A stretch of DNA of 25,911 bases from CBFDBF01 sp050293315 (GCA_050293315.1 JBNKMS010000011.1:1-25911), one strand, 5' to 3'. Shown: positions 6,882 to 15,315, counted from the first letter of the stretch. Numbers and translations are program-made. Notes: generated from the sequence alone by a model not told the origin.

Positions 6882-6970
6882 CAACAACCTGCAGCCCTTA
6901 CGACAAACGGCCAGGGAGAGATGCTCAGTTTTTTTGTTGGATATGTGGATGCGCCGACCAGCGCGTGTGG

Positions 6971-7207
6971 TCAGGCCTTGACGTCGAGCAGGGTTCCAAT
7001 CAGATCGGCTTCTGTCTGCAATACCTTGACCGAGGCCTGGGTGTGGAGGCTGTGCTGCTTCATCTCTACCAGGGAGCGGGTGAGATCCTTGCTGGGTCCG
7101 GTACTGCGCATCTGACTCGCGCTGGCGATCTCCGCCGCGCTACGACGGATACCCTGGTATCCCCTCTGGATACCCTGAAGCGCAGTAGCTGTTACTGAAG
7201 TTACCAT
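6971..7207 (-). CDS. Small protein resembling flagellar rod/hook termini
   Basis: This 78-residue ORF has an N-terminal segment ATALQGIQRGYQGIRRSAAE and a C-terminal segment LVEMKQHSLHTQASVKVLQ then TEADLIGTLLDVKA. The pattern resembles the N- and C-terminal helices of flagellar axial proteins (FlgB/FlgC/FlgG/FlgE), which pair as a coiled coil, joined here with no middle domain. Small orphan proteins of this kind occur in gammaproteobacteria. The ATG at 7207 with an upstream AGAGGG is preferred over a TTG at 7231. No flagellar gene is nearby, so a role in flagella is only an inference from resemblance; it may be a stand-alone helical protein. Confidence 0.6.
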   Translation of the reverse strand: MVTSVTATALQGIQRGYQGIRRSAAEIASASQMRSTGPSKDLTRSLVEMKQHSLHTQASVKVLQTEADLIGTLLDVKA

Positions 7208-7396
7208 GACATTTTGCCCTCTTCTAACCAAATAGTAGGCCGGATTTAGGGCGAATCCAAGGTAAAAGCGTCATAAATGTGACTATATGGCTATTTTTGA
7301 CACTATATAGGAATTGTGTTCTCAAGGATGAGTCGGTAGGGTACTTTAATTCGGCCTCAACGGGGCTTTAACTGAGACAACTCAAAGGAAATATCT

Positions 7397-8077
7397 ATGC
7401 TAAAACCGGTCCATTTTCCCATCCTGTTGGCGGGGCTATGCGCTGTCTTCACTGCCAATAGCGCAGAACTAAAGAGCACGGAACAGAAATTCAGTTACGC
7501 CACTGGCTATATCTTTGCCAAGCAGATGGAGGAGCAGCCGATCAAGATTGATACTAAGGCAATATTGGCGGCTATAGAGGATGTAGTGAATAAAAAAGAG
7601 CCGCAGCTGACCATGGAAGAGATGCGAGGTGCGCTGGAGCAGGGTGAAAAACTGATCGCCAATAAACGCGCGGAGGCGGCTCAAAATGCCCTGGAGCAGG
7701 AGAAGAAGTTTCTACAAGAGAATAAAGGCAAATCCGGTGTGGTTGAGCTGGAGAGCGGGCTGCAATATATAGAGCTGCAGGCGGGCAAGGGGGAGTCGCC
7801 ACAGAAGGGCGCAGAAGTTACTGTCAACTATCGAGGGACACTGCTTGATGGGACAGAGTTTGACAGCTCCTATAAGCGTGGCAAGCCTGCGACCTTCAAC
7901 CTGGAAAATGTTATCCCTGGGTTTAAAGAGGCGCTGTTAAAGATGCGTCCAGGGGGTAAGTGGAAACTCTTCATCCCCTCGGCTATGGCCTACGGCGCGC
8001 GCGGTATGCCACCCGCTATAGCTCCTAACCAGACCCTGGTGTTTGAGATAGAATTGATCTCCAGTAAGAAAAAGTAA
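7397..8077 (+). CDS. Periplasmic FKBP-type peptidyl-prolyl isomerase (Mip/FkpA-like)
   Basis: This 226-residue protein starts with a Sec signal peptide (residues 1-23, hydrophobic core PILLAGLCAVFTA, likely cleavage after NSA). Residues about 24-115 are the helical FKBP_N dimerisation region, ending in a long Glu/Lys/Ala helix. Residues about 125-222 are the FKBP domain with VTVNYRGTLLDGTEFDSSY (141-159), NVIPGFKEAL, GGKWKLFIPSAMAYG (186-200) and LVFEIELI. The pocket residues Tyr145, Phe155, Asp156, Val172-Ile173, Tyr199 and Phe216 are conserved, so it should be active in folding periplasmic or envelope proteins. Cys15 does not fit a lipobox. AAAGGAAAT gives a good ribosome site. FkpA, FklB and Mip cannot be told apart by sequence reading alone. 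Confidence 0.92.
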   Translation: MLKPVHFPILLAGLCAVFTANSAELKSTEQKFSYATGYIFAKQMEEQPIKIDTKAILAAIEDVVNKKEPQLTMEEMRGALEQGEKLIANKRAEAAQNALEQEKKFLQENKGKSGVVELESGLQYIELQAGKGESPQKGAEVTVNYRGTLLDGTEFDSSYKRGKPATFNLENVIPGFKEALLKMRPGGKWKLFIPSAMAYGARGMPPAIAPNQTLVFEIELISSKKK

Positions 8078-8153
8078 CTGCCATTAATAGGGCAGTGATA
8101 ATTTGACCCCGGCTCAGTTGGGGGTTCCGTAAGATATTTTTTTGGGGGATTTT

Positions 8154-9491
8154 ATGGAGACGCTGACCAATCTGATCACAGGGCTGAAAGACCTGGTTTG
8201 GGGTGGGTACATGCTGGTCCTGATTCTGGGTACCGGCTTCTTCCTGATGGTGGGGCTACGGGTAATGCCGTTACGCCGTCTTGGTTACGGTTTCCGCATG
8301 TTATGGCAGGGGCGCGCAGCTGCAGGTGCCGGTGATATTACCCCATTCAATGCCCTTATGACATCACTCTCTGCCACCATCGGTACTGGTAATATCGCCG
8401 GTGTGGCTACCGCCATCTTTATGGGCGGACCTGGCGCCCTGTTCTGGATGTGGTGTACCGCCCTGGTGGGGATGGCCACCAAGTACGCCGAGGCGGTGCT
8501 GGCAGTGAAGTATCGCGAGGTGGATGAGGAGGGCAACCATATCGGCGGCCCCATGTTCTACATCAAGAACGGCCTGGGGGCTAATTGGGCCTGGCTTGGG
8601 ACCCTATTCGCTATCTTCGGTGCCATTGCCGGTTTTGGCATTGGAAATACGGTCCAGGCTAACTCTGTAGCGGATGCCCTACATGCAAACTTTGCGTTAC
8701 CTCACTGGATGACTGGCGTGGCACTTGCGGTATTGGCCGGGCTGGTGCTGATAGGTGGTATCCGTTGGATTGCGCGGGTGGCGGGAAAGCTGGTTCCCTT
8801 CATGGCTGTTGCCTATATCATCGGCGGGCTGGTAGTGCTTGCTCTGCACGCAGCAGAAATTCCGGCTGCTATTGCACTTATCGTTAAGCACGCCTTCACT
8901 CCCACCGCTGCCAGCGGAGGTTTCGCTGGAGCGGCAGTGATGGTTGCCATTCAATGGGGCGTAGCACGCGGTGTCTTCTCTAATGAAGCTGGCCTGGGAA
9001 GCGCCCCTATCGCTCACGCGGCGGCCGAGACAGATAGTCCGGTACGTCAGGGTACGGTAGCAATGCTCGGAACCTTCATCGATACCATTATCGTCTGCTC
9101 CATCACCGGACTGGTAATCGTGGTGACCGGCGTCTGGACTAGTGGTGAGACTGGCGCTGCGCTCTCACGCCTGGCATTTGAGAGTTCATTGCCGACAGTG
9201 GGTGGGAATGTGGTGACGCTTGGTCTTGCTCTATTCGCTTTTACTACCGTGTTAGGCTGGAGTGTCTACGGAGAGAAGTGCGTAGAGTATTTATTCGGAG
9301 TGAAATCTATCTTACCGTTCAGGGTGCTTTGGATACTTGCCATTCCTGCCGGAGCTGTCCTCAAGTTGGATTTCGTCTGGCTGGTGGCCGATGCGCTCAA
9401 CGGACTTATGGCGCTGCCGAACCTCATCGCCCTGCTGCTGTTGAGCCCGGTGGTATTCAAACTGACCAAAGAGTATTTTGCTGACGAATAG
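8154..9491 (+). CDS. Alanine/glycine:cation symporter (AGCS family)
   Basis: This 445-residue integral membrane protein has about ten to eleven membrane segments. AGCS hallmarks include SATIGTGNIAG (73-83), GGPMFYIKNGLG, PFMAVAYIIGG (215-225) and the signature SNEAGLGSAP (276-285) followed by AHAAAETDSPVRQG. It imports alanine or glycine with Na+ (or H+) across the inner membrane. The ATG at 8154 with GGGGGA upstream is preferred; an in-frame TTG at 8142 would place the start inside that ribosome site. The gap to the FKBP gene is 76 bases and contains a small CTGCC/GGCAG stem, so cotranscription is possible. The downstream region is a repeat-rich gap. Confidence 0.95.
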   Translation: METLTNLITGLKDLVWGGYMLVLILGTGFFLMVGLRVMPLRRLGYGFRMLWQGRAAAGAGDITPFNALMTSLSATIGTGNIAGVATAIFMGGPGALFWMWCTALVGMATKYAEAVLAVKYREVDEEGNHIGGPMFYIKNGLGANWAWLGTLFAIFGAIAGFGIGNTVQANSVADALHANFALPHWMTGVALAVLAGLVLIGGIRWIARVAGKLVPFMAVAYIIGGLVVLALHAAEIPAAIALIVKHAFTPTAASGGFAGAAVMVAIQWGVARGVFSNEAGLGSAPIAHAAAETDSPVRQGTVAMLGTFIDTIIVCSITGLVIVVTGVWTSGETGAALSRLAFESSLPTVGGNVVTLGLALFAFTTVLGWSVYGEKCVEYLFGVKSILPFRVLWILAIPAGAVLKLDFVWLVADALNGLMALPNLIALLLLSPVVFKLTKEYFADE

Positions 9492-9740
9492 ACACCCATA
9501 GATGGCAGGAGCCCGCTGCTGCGGGGGGCGTGCACTTGCGCGCTATCGGGATCTAGTGACTTGATTAATTGCGGTGATAAGTTTCGCAGCCTAATCGCCT
9601 GCGCAATTTGATCGTGGTATCCAGTTGCTTGATTAATTCCGGTAGTTAATTTCGTAGCCCTTAACCCACAGGGCTTATTCATTATTTAGCATCGGTAATA
9701 AATTTCGCAGCCTAAAATACCTGCACTCATATTTTCCCAT
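9492..9740 (-). repeat. Tail array of GGCTrCGAAATT motifs beyond repeat copy B
   Basis: No gene is seen between 9492 and 10361. On the minus strand, reading away from copy B, the motif occurs at 9712 (GGCTGCGAAATTTATTACCG), 9659 (GGCTACGAAATTAACTACCGG) and 9591 (GGCTGCGAAACTTATCACCG), spaced 53 and 68 bases. The unit around 9591-9616 (AAATTGCGCAGGCGATTAGGCTGCGAAA on minus) closely matches the one at 373-401 beside copy A (AAATCGCGGAGGCGATTAGGCTGCGAAA), which shows common descent. Confidence 0.7.
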
Positions 9741-10037
9741 CTGCGATTGGCTGCGAGCCCCTTTCTTTTATACGCGTAAAAGAAAGGGGCGAAAGAAAAA
9801 CGCGCCCGACGACTTGCCCTACGGGTCCCCTGCGCTCCTCACGATCTCAGGGGCTCCATCGACGGGCAATCCCTTGCCCGCGATGGAGGCGCCGCGTCCA
9901 TGCGACGCCCCTACGGGCCTTATCCCTCAATCGTTGCGGTGCTCGGCTGCGTCTGACGGGTTTGGGTCTGACACCCTAATACCGTGTGTTCCGCCGAGCA
10001 TTGCAGTTCCGTGAGGATCAGGCCTGTAAGGGGCCGG
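9741..10037 (-). repeat. Dispersed structured repeat, copy B
   Basis: This full-length inverted copy of the element at 1-296 aligns across its whole length on the minus strand (CACGGAACTGCAATGCTCGG against CACGGGACTGCGATGCTCGG at 23-42, then GATAAGGCCCGTAGGGGCG in both). Hairpin 2 at 9854-9888 has CTCCATCG/CGATGGAG outer and GGGCAA/TTGCCC inner arms. Hairpin 3 at 9758-9789 has perfect 13-bp arms CCCCTTTCTTTTA/TAAAAGAAAGGGG. Both differ in sequence from copies A and C while keeping pairing. Open frames crossing this region are probably not genes. Confidence 0.87.
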
Positions 10038-10201
10038 CAGGGATGCCGGCCCTCTTCCGCGGGACATGGATGTCCCGTCGGAAGAGCCCCGAACGGGAGG
10101 AGAAGCGCAGGGTATCCGTAGGACGGAACACTCGGTTGCCCTTTTCTTTCGCCTATTTTCTTTTGGGCAAGCAAAAGAAATAGGCTCGTAGCCTTTGCTG
10201 G
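10026..10201 (+). repeat. Dispersed structured repeat, copy C (3' part)
   Basis: This partial copy in plus orientation begins at the hairpin-1 region and is fused to the 5' end of copy B, so the two point outwards. Hairpin 1 is GGCCGGCA/TGCCGGCC (10032-10051). Hairpin 2 is 10052-10086 with CTTCCG/CGGAAG outer and GGGACAT/ATGTCCC inner arms. Hairpin 3 is 10151-10185 (GCCTATTTTCTTTTG/CAAAAGAAATAGGC, one bulged T). About 120 bases of the left part seen in A and B are missing. Confidence 0.85.
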
Positions 10202-10320
10202 GAAAAGAAAAAGGGTTCTGAAGGTTGAAGGCTACGAAATTAACTACCAGAACTATTTAAAACCATTGGATCACGCGGTCATACCGCGTAGGCATATTGG
10301 CTGCGAAACTAATTACCGAC
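10202..10320 (+). repeat. Tail motifs after repeat copy C
   Basis: GGCTACGAAATTAACTACCAG at 10230 and GGCTGCGAAACTAATTACCG at 10299 are 69 bases apart, matching the 68-base interval beside copies A and B. A small stem CGCGGT/ACCGCG lies between them (about 10274-10288). The block ends about 40 bases before the engB stop. Confidence 0.65.
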
Positions 10321-10361
10321 TAATCAATGGAGAGATGGGATAACCTCGAGCAATGGGTGGT

Positions 10362-10961
10362 TTACGGCAGGTCTAGCCAATGATCCAGCACGGCATGGAC
10401 CTCGTCCACCCCCTGTCGGTTGAGCGAAGAGAACAGCTGTACGCTGATCTGCTCGCCAAATAGGGCGGCCTCTTTTCTGGCCTGTTGTAGATTTCTGGCG
10501 GCAGCACCGCGTTTAAGTTTGTCCGCCTTGGTCAGGAGGATATGTACCGGCAGGTTGTGGTGGAGGCTCCACTCCAGCATCTGGAGGTCGAAATCCTTCA
10601 GGGGGTGACGTGAGTCCACCAGTAGTATCAATCCCCTGAGAGATTGCCGGTGCTCCAGGTAGTCCGCCAGGGAGCGTTGCCACTCCTGTTTTACCTTGGT
10701 GCTGACCTTGGCGTAGCCGTATCCGGGGAGGTCCACCAGTCGCCTGAAATCATCCAGGGCAAAAAAGTTTAGCAATTGGGTGCGCCCCGGGGTCTTGCTG
10801 GTACGGGCCAGCGCCTTCTGTTGGCAGATCACATTAATGGCACTGGATTTGCCGGCATTGGAGCGCCCGGCAAAGGCCACCTCCGCCCCATCATCGGGAG
10901 GGGTCTGTGCGAGCTTGGCAGCGCTAAGCAGAAAGCTGGCGCGATGATAGTAGGGGTTCAT
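10362..10961 (-). CDS. engB: Ribosome-biogenesis GTPase EngB/YihA/YsxC
   Basis: This 199-residue single-domain GTPase of the TrmE-Era-EngA-EngB family acts in large-subunit assembly. G1 is GRSNAGKS (32-39), the switch I Thr lies in KTPGRTQ (56-62), G3 is DLPGYG (77-82), G4 is TKAD (144-147), and a G5-like SS lies near the C-terminus. Length and motif spacing are normal. Its ATG overlaps the stop of the upstream phosphodiesterase gene by four bases (ATGA), so it is the second gene of a coupled pair. Repeat-rich DNA lies directly beyond the stop. Confidence 0.96.
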   Translation of the reverse strand: MNPYYHRASFLLSAAKLAQTPPDDGAEVAFAGRSNAGKSSAINVICQQKALARTSKTPGRTQLLNFFALDDFRRLVDLPGYGYAKVSTKVKQEWQRSLADYLEHRQSLRGLILLVDSRHPLKDFDLQMLEWSLHHNLPVHILLTKADKLKRGAAARNLQQARKEAALFGEQISVQLFSSLNRQGVDEVHAVLDHWLDLP

Positions 10962-11536
10962 TGGCTCGGCGCAGGGTTACCAAAATCTGCGGGGATAGGG
11001 GTGGTGGCAGCCTGTTCGATGCTCTTTGGAATCTCATGGGCCGATACCTCCATGCTCTTCAGGTCAACCATGACATAGGTTGCGGGTGAGCTGCCGACAC
11101 CGCCGACGGTGCCGGGGTTGATTAGAGGAGTAGTGCCACCCTTGATATTTGCCAGTTGTTCAAACTTGATCTCATGGCTGTGGCCGCAGCAGACCAGATC
11201 CCAGTCACCAGTAGCCGCCATGGCGCGGGCATAGTGTGGGTAGTGAACCAGAAATATCCGTTTTCCCTCCAACTCCACCGCCGCGTCCATACCGTGGTAG
11301 TGAATAATGGTGTTAGGTCTGGTGGCCAGTTGTCCCAGGGTATAGAGATCGCCGGTATTGTTTCCGTGTATCACATGTACCGGCAGGCCGAACTTGATGA
11401 TCTTCTGTAGGGTGCTGGGTGCTACAACGTCACCGCAGTGCAATATTACTTCAGCACCGCGTTCCTTGGCCTCAGCCACGGCGTACTCCAGCAGTGGTAT
11501 GTGGTCGTGGCTGTCAGAGAGTATGCATATCTTCAT
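10958..11536 (-). CDS. YfcE/MJ0936-type metallophosphoesterase
   Basis: This 192-residue calcineurin-like phosphodiesterase contains the metal-binding series Asp8 and His10 (SDSHDH), Asp36 (HCGDVV), Asn59 (HGNN), His98 (LVHYPH) and GHSH (118-121). This matches the YfcE family, which hydrolyses phosphodiesters in vitro with Mn2+; the natural substrate is generally unknown. The C-terminal 25 or so residues (after MVDLKSMEVSAHEI) extend past the core and look disordered. It is coupled to engB by an ATGA overlap. No good ribosome site precedes its ATG; the GC hairpin at 11557-11582 lies between it and hppA, so it may depend on read-through from hppA. Confidence 0.88.
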   Translation of the reverse strand: MKICILSDSHDHIPLLEYAVAEAKERGAEVILHCGDVVAPSTLQKIIKFGLPVHVIHGNNTGDLYTLGQLATRPNTIIHYHGMDAAVELEGKRIFLVHYPHYARAMAATGDWDLVCCGHSHEIKFEQLANIKGGTTPLINPGTVGGVGSSPATYVMVDLKSMEVSAHEIPKSIEQAATTPIPADFGNPAPSQ

Positions 11537-11556
11537 TAGGGTTAGGGCCTAATGGT

Positions 11557-11582
11557 GGGGCCGAGGAGAGATCCTCGGCCCC
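11557..11582. terminator. Strong GC hairpin between hppA and the phosphodiesterase gene
   Basis: Perfect 11-bp arms GGGGCCGAGGA/TCCTCGGCCCC with a GAGA loop lie 25 bases past the hppA stop. There is no T-tract on either side, so it may stabilise an mRNA 3' end or act as a weak or processing site rather than a classical rho-independent terminator. Confidence 0.5.
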
Positions 11583-11606
11583 TGACCCCTGATGTTCCTT
11601 GCCCTG

Positions 11607-13625
11607 TTACAGTAGCGGCACGATCAACAGTGCAACGATGTTGATGATCTTGATCAGCGGGTTGACCGCAGGGCCAGCCGTATCTTTGTACGGGTCGCCG
11701 ACGGTGTCGCCGGTAACGGCCGCCTTATGGGCATCTGAGCCCTTGCCGCCGAAGTTACCATCCTCGATATATTTCTTGGCGTTATCCCAGGCACCGCCTC
11801 CGGTGGTCATGGAGATGGCCACGAACAGACCGGTAACGATAGTGCCGATCAGCAGACCGCCCAGGGCCTGCTTGCCGAGGAGCAGTCCGACCGCCAGAGG
11901 TACCGCGATAGGCAGCAGCGATGGGATGATCATCTCCTTGATAGCCGCCTTGGTCAGCATGTCCACCGCCCTGCCGTAGTCCGGCTTCTCGCTGTGGTCC
12001 ATGATGCCCGGCTTCTCTTTGAACTGGCGGCGTACCTCGTTGACGATTCCGCCTGCAGCACGGCCTACCGCCTCCATCGCCATGGCGCCGAAGAGGAAGG
12101 GCACCAGGCCGCCGATAAACAGACCGATCAACACCATATGGTTGGAGAGGTCGAACAGCACGATATCACCCACGTGTCTCTCCAGGCTATTGGTGTAGTC
12201 GGCAAACAGTACTAGTGCTGCCAGACCGGCGGAGCCGATGGCGTAGCCCTTGGTCACTGCCTTGGTGGTGTTGCCTACCGCATCCAGGGGATCGGTAATC
12301 CCGCGGATGGTGTCGTCCAACTCAGCCATCTCGGCGATACCACCAGCGTTGTCGGTGATAGGGCCGTAGGCGTCCAGGGCCACGATGATGCCGGTCATGG
12401 AGAGCATGGAGGTGGCGGCGATGGCGATGCCGTAGAGGCCGGCCAGCTCGTAGGCGCCCCAGATTGATGCACACACCGCCAAAACAGGTGCGGCGGTGGA
12501 TTTCATGGAGACACCCAGTCCGGCGATGACGTTGGTGCCGTCACCAGTAGTGGAGGCCTCGGCAATGTGGCGCACCGGAGAGAACTCGGTTGCGGTGTAG
12601 TATTCGGTGATGCCTACCATGGCGGCGGTCAGCACCAGACCGATGAGGGCTGAGCTGTAAAGCGCCATGACGCTGTAGCCGTCAACGTTGCCCATGATCA
12701 TGGTGGTAACCGGATAGAAGGCGATGGCAGCGATAATGCCGGCCACGATCAGGCCACGATAGAGGGCCTTCATGATCTTGGTGTCGCCCTCTTTCACCTT
12801 AACAAAGAAGGTGCCGACCACGGAGGCGACGATGGAGACGCCACCCAGGACCAGTGGGTAGAGGATGGCCTGCGCTTCGGCGCCAGTCATCAGCAGGCCG
12901 CCCAGCAGCATAGTGGCAACAACAGTCACGGCATAGGTCTCGAACAGGTCGGCGGCCATGCCGGCGCAGTCACCCACGTTGTCGCCGACGTTGTCTGCAA
13001 TAACTGCCGGGTTGCGTGGATCGTCCTCCGGGATACCGGCCTCAACCTTGCCCACGATGTCGGCGCCGACGTCAGCGCCCTTGGTAAAGATGCCGCCGCC
13101 CAGTCGGGCGAAGATGGAGATCAGGGAGCCACCGAAGGCGAGGCCCACCAGTGGATGCAGAGGGTCTTTTACCCCCATGGTGACCAGCGCGGCGTAAAAG
13201 CCGGCCACACCTAGTAAACCAAGTCCGACCACCAGCAGGCCGGTGATGGCGCCGCCGCGGAAGGCGATCTGCAGGGCGGCATTCATGCCGTTGTAGGCAG
13301 CCTGGGCAGTACGCACATTGGAACGCACGGAGATATTCATGCCGATATAACCGGCCGCCCCAGACATGATGGCGCCGATAGCGAAGCCGATGGCGGTAGC
13401 TGCGCCCAGGGTTGGCCAGAGTACTGCAAACAGCACAATGCCGACGATGCCGATGGTGGTGTACTGGCGGTTTAGATAGGCGCTGGCCCCCTCTTGAATA
13501 GCCCCCGCGATCTCTTGCATGCGCTCACTGCCTTCGGGCTGCTTAAGGATCCACTGCCTGGAGACAAAGCCGTAAGCCAGCGCCGCGACGGCGCAGATTA
13601 GGGCAAAAATTAATCCGCTGGACAT
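11607..13625 (-). CDS. hppA: Membrane-bound H+-translocating pyrophosphatase, K+-independent type
   Basis: This 672-residue protein has about 16 membrane segments. It couples PPi hydrolysis to proton export, or synthesises PPi from the proton gradient. The catalytic loop contains GGIFTKGADVGADIVGKVE (177-195) and DNVGDNVGDCAGMAADLFE (211-229), with the Asp ladder that binds Mg-PPi. GNTTKAVTKGYAIGSAG (451-467) has Lys at the position that is Ala in K+-dependent enzymes, so this is the K+-independent H+-pumping class typified by Rhodospirillum rubrum. GAGGAG precedes the ATG. It lies downstream of the PPi-phosphofructokinase gene on the same strand, 244 bases away; this pairing is known from sulfur-oxidising symbionts and methanotrophs and suggests PPi-based energy saving. 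Confidence 0.97.
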   Translation of the reverse strand: MSSGLIFALICAVAALAYGFVSRQWILKQPEGSERMQEIAGAIQEGASAYLNRQYTTIGIVGIVLFAVLWPTLGAATAIGFAIGAIMSGAAGYIGMNISVRSNVRTAQAAYNGMNAALQIAFRGGAITGLLVVGLGLLGVAGFYAALVTMGVKDPLHPLVGLAFGGSLISIFARLGGGIFTKGADVGADIVGKVEAGIPEDDPRNPAVIADNVGDNVGDCAGMAADLFETYAVTVVATMLLGGLLMTGAEAQAILYPLVLGGVSIVASVVGTFFVKVKEGDTKIMKALYRGLIVAGIIAAIAFYPVTTMIMGNVDGYSVMALYSSALIGLVLTAAMVGITEYYTATEFSPVRHIAEASTTGDGTNVIAGLGVSMKSTAAPVLAVCASIWGAYELAGLYGIAIAATSMLSMTGIIVALDAYGPITDNAGGIAEMAELDDTIRGITDPLDAVGNTTKAVTKGYAIGSAGLAALVLFADYTNSLERHVGDIVLFDLSNHMVLIGLFIGGLVPFLFGAMAMEAVGRAAGGIVNEVRRQFKEKPGIMDHSEKPDYGRAVDMLTKAAIKEMIIPSLLPIAVPLAVGLLLGKQALGGLLIGTIVTGLFVAISMTTGGGAWDNAKKYIEDGNFGGKGSDAHKAAVTGDTVGDPYKDTAGPAVNPLIKIINIVALLIVPLL

Positions 13626-13701
13626 ACTGATTCTCCTCAGTTATTTCTTCTTGCATATCGGCTCGCTCTGAGCCGGGCTCGGTTTTCGACCGCGTAATGA
13701 T

Positions 13702-13737
13702 AAAGAAAGGGAGACCATATGTCTCCTGAATTTCTTT
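13702..13737 (-). terminator. Hairpin with T-rich tail between pfp and hppA
   Basis: Read on the minus strand, GGAGAC-ATATG-GTCTCC (13710-13726) is followed by CTTTCTTTATC. AAAGAAA before it and TTTCTTT after it can extend pairing. It lies in the 244-base pfp-hppA gap and could end or attenuate pfp transcription before hppA. Confidence 0.5.
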
Positions 13738-13869
13738 GATACGCAGATTATTTTAAGTGATTTATTGCTGCCAGCTTGCCAATCCCCTTGGTTATCGCAG
13801 TAAGCTCAATGTGTTGCCTGTAAATTACAGCGATCTGTGGACGGACAGGCACGGCGTTGGCCAACAAAA

Positions 13870-15135
13870 CTAGCTCAGCTCAAAATCACCATCCAGCTTC
13901 TTTGGTAGCAGGATGTTCTTCAGGGTGATGTATTTGGGCAGGCCGTCCTCATAGGGGGGGTAGTCCTCCCCCTGGATCAGTGGTAGCAGATACTCTCGGC
14001 AGGCAGCGGTGATGCCAAATCCGTCTGTGGAGATAAAATCCGTGGGCATCATCTTCTCGACATTGGCCACATCTTCCAGTGGTGCCTCCCCGATCTCCCA
14101 TTTATAGGGGTTGTTGGAGCTGCGGATAATGGCCGGCATGATGGCGTTGTGTCCGGCCAGGGCTAGTTGCACGGCGGTTTTACCCACCGCGTAGGCCTGT
14201 TCAACGTCCACCTTGGAGGAGATATGCCGCGCTGCCCGCTGCAGATAGTCGGCCACCGCCCAGTGGTATTTGTATCCCAGGGCATCCTTTATCATATTGG
14301 CGACCACCGGGGCGGCCCCACCGAGTTGGGCGTGACCAAAGGCATCGCGGCTCCCCTGCTCGGCCAGAAAACGTCCATCCGGCCACTTGGCCCCCTCAGA
14401 GACCACGACTACCACGTAGCCGTACTGTTCTACCTTGTGCTGGCACTGGTCGAGAAAGCTCTTCTGGTCAAACTCCACCTCGGGAAAGAGGATGAGGATC
14501 GGCAGGTCGAGCTGGTCATCGGCGGCGAGACCTCCGGCAGCTGCGATCCAGCCGGCGTGGCGGCCCATAACCTCCAATACAAACGCCTTGGTCGAGGTCT
14601 TGGCCATGGAGCGGACATCTAGGCTCGCCTCGCGCGTGGAGATGGCGATATATTTTGCCACCGAGCCGAAACCGGGGCAGTTGTCGGTAATCGGCAGATC
14701 GTTGTCTACGGTCTTGGGTATGTGGATGGCCTGGATGGGGTACCCCATCTTCTCGGACAGCTGCGAGATCTTATGGCAGGTGTCAGCAGAGTCTCCCCCA
14801 CCGTTATAGAAGAAGTAACCGATATCGTGGGCCCTGAATACCTCTATCAGGCGCTCATATTCCCGCTGGTTCTCCTCTAGGCTCTTTAGCTTATAGCGGC
14901 AGGAGCCAAATCCACCGGAGGGGGTATGGCGCAGGGCGGCGATAGAGTCATCCGACTCCAGGCTGGTGTCGATAAGCTCCTCCTTGAGGGCGCCGATGAT
15001 GCCATTCATGCCGGCATACACCTTGCCAATGCGGTCGCTGTTGCAGCGGGCGGTCTCAATCACCCCGCATGCGGAGGCGTTGATTACGGCAGTTACTCCT
15101 CCGGACTGGGCGTAAAAGGCATTCTTTATACTCAT
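13870..15135 (-). CDS. pfp: PPi-dependent 6-phosphofructokinase
   Basis: It reversibly phosphorylates fructose 6-phosphate with pyrophosphate. The 421-residue length fits the PPi-PFK group. GGGDS (112-116) places Asp115 where ATP-PFKs have Gly, and PKTVDND (140-146) places Lys141 where ATP-PFKs have Gly. Together these residues block ATP and select PPi. MGRHAGW (190-196) is the F6P-site motif. The ATG at 15135 has GGGGAGAG upstream; an in-frame start at 15192 would add 19 residues with no PFK match. In related autotrophs such enzymes also act on sedoheptulose bisphosphate or phosphoribulokinase-type reactions, with the PPi fed to the H+-PPase encoded next. The adenylate-kinase-like gene is divergent, with 180 bases between them. 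Confidence 0.95.
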   Translation of the reverse strand: MSIKNAFYAQSGGVTAVINASACGVIETARCNSDRIGKVYAGMNGIIGALKEELIDTSLESDDSIAALRHTPSGGFGSCRYKLKSLEENQREYERLIEVFRAHDIGYFFYNGGGDSADTCHKISQLSEKMGYPIQAIHIPKTVDNDLPITDNCPGFGSVAKYIAISTREASLDVRSMAKTSTKAFVLEVMGRHAGWIAAAGGLAADDQLDLPILILFPEVEFDQKSFLDQCQHKVEQYGYVVVVVSEGAKWPDGRFLAEQGSRDAFGHAQLGGAAPVVANMIKDALGYKYHWAVADYLQRAARHISSKVDVEQAYAVGKTAVQLALAGHNAIMPAIIRSSNNPYKWEIGEAPLEDVANVEKMMPTDFISTDGFGITAACREYLLPLIQGEDYPPYEDGLPKYITLKNILLPKKLDGDFELS

Positions 15136-15315
15136 CTCTCTCTCCCCGGAACATCGTGGTCTGTTGGCTAGCCTCTGTGCTTGCCATTGCATGCGTGTAG
15201 AGGTTATCCCAAAATGGCCTCGGTTTCACGGTAGTTACGGAAATTGTCTGATAACTGTACAACGGGTTACAATATCCGGTCTATTTTTAAAAGATCATCT
15301 GTGACAGGACAAACT

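Noticed and set aside
7291..7325. TTGACA promoter before the FKBP gene
   Set aside because: TTGACA at 7297-7302 is good, but no -10 hexamer is found at a 16-18 base spacing (TCTCAA at best), so it was not annotated.
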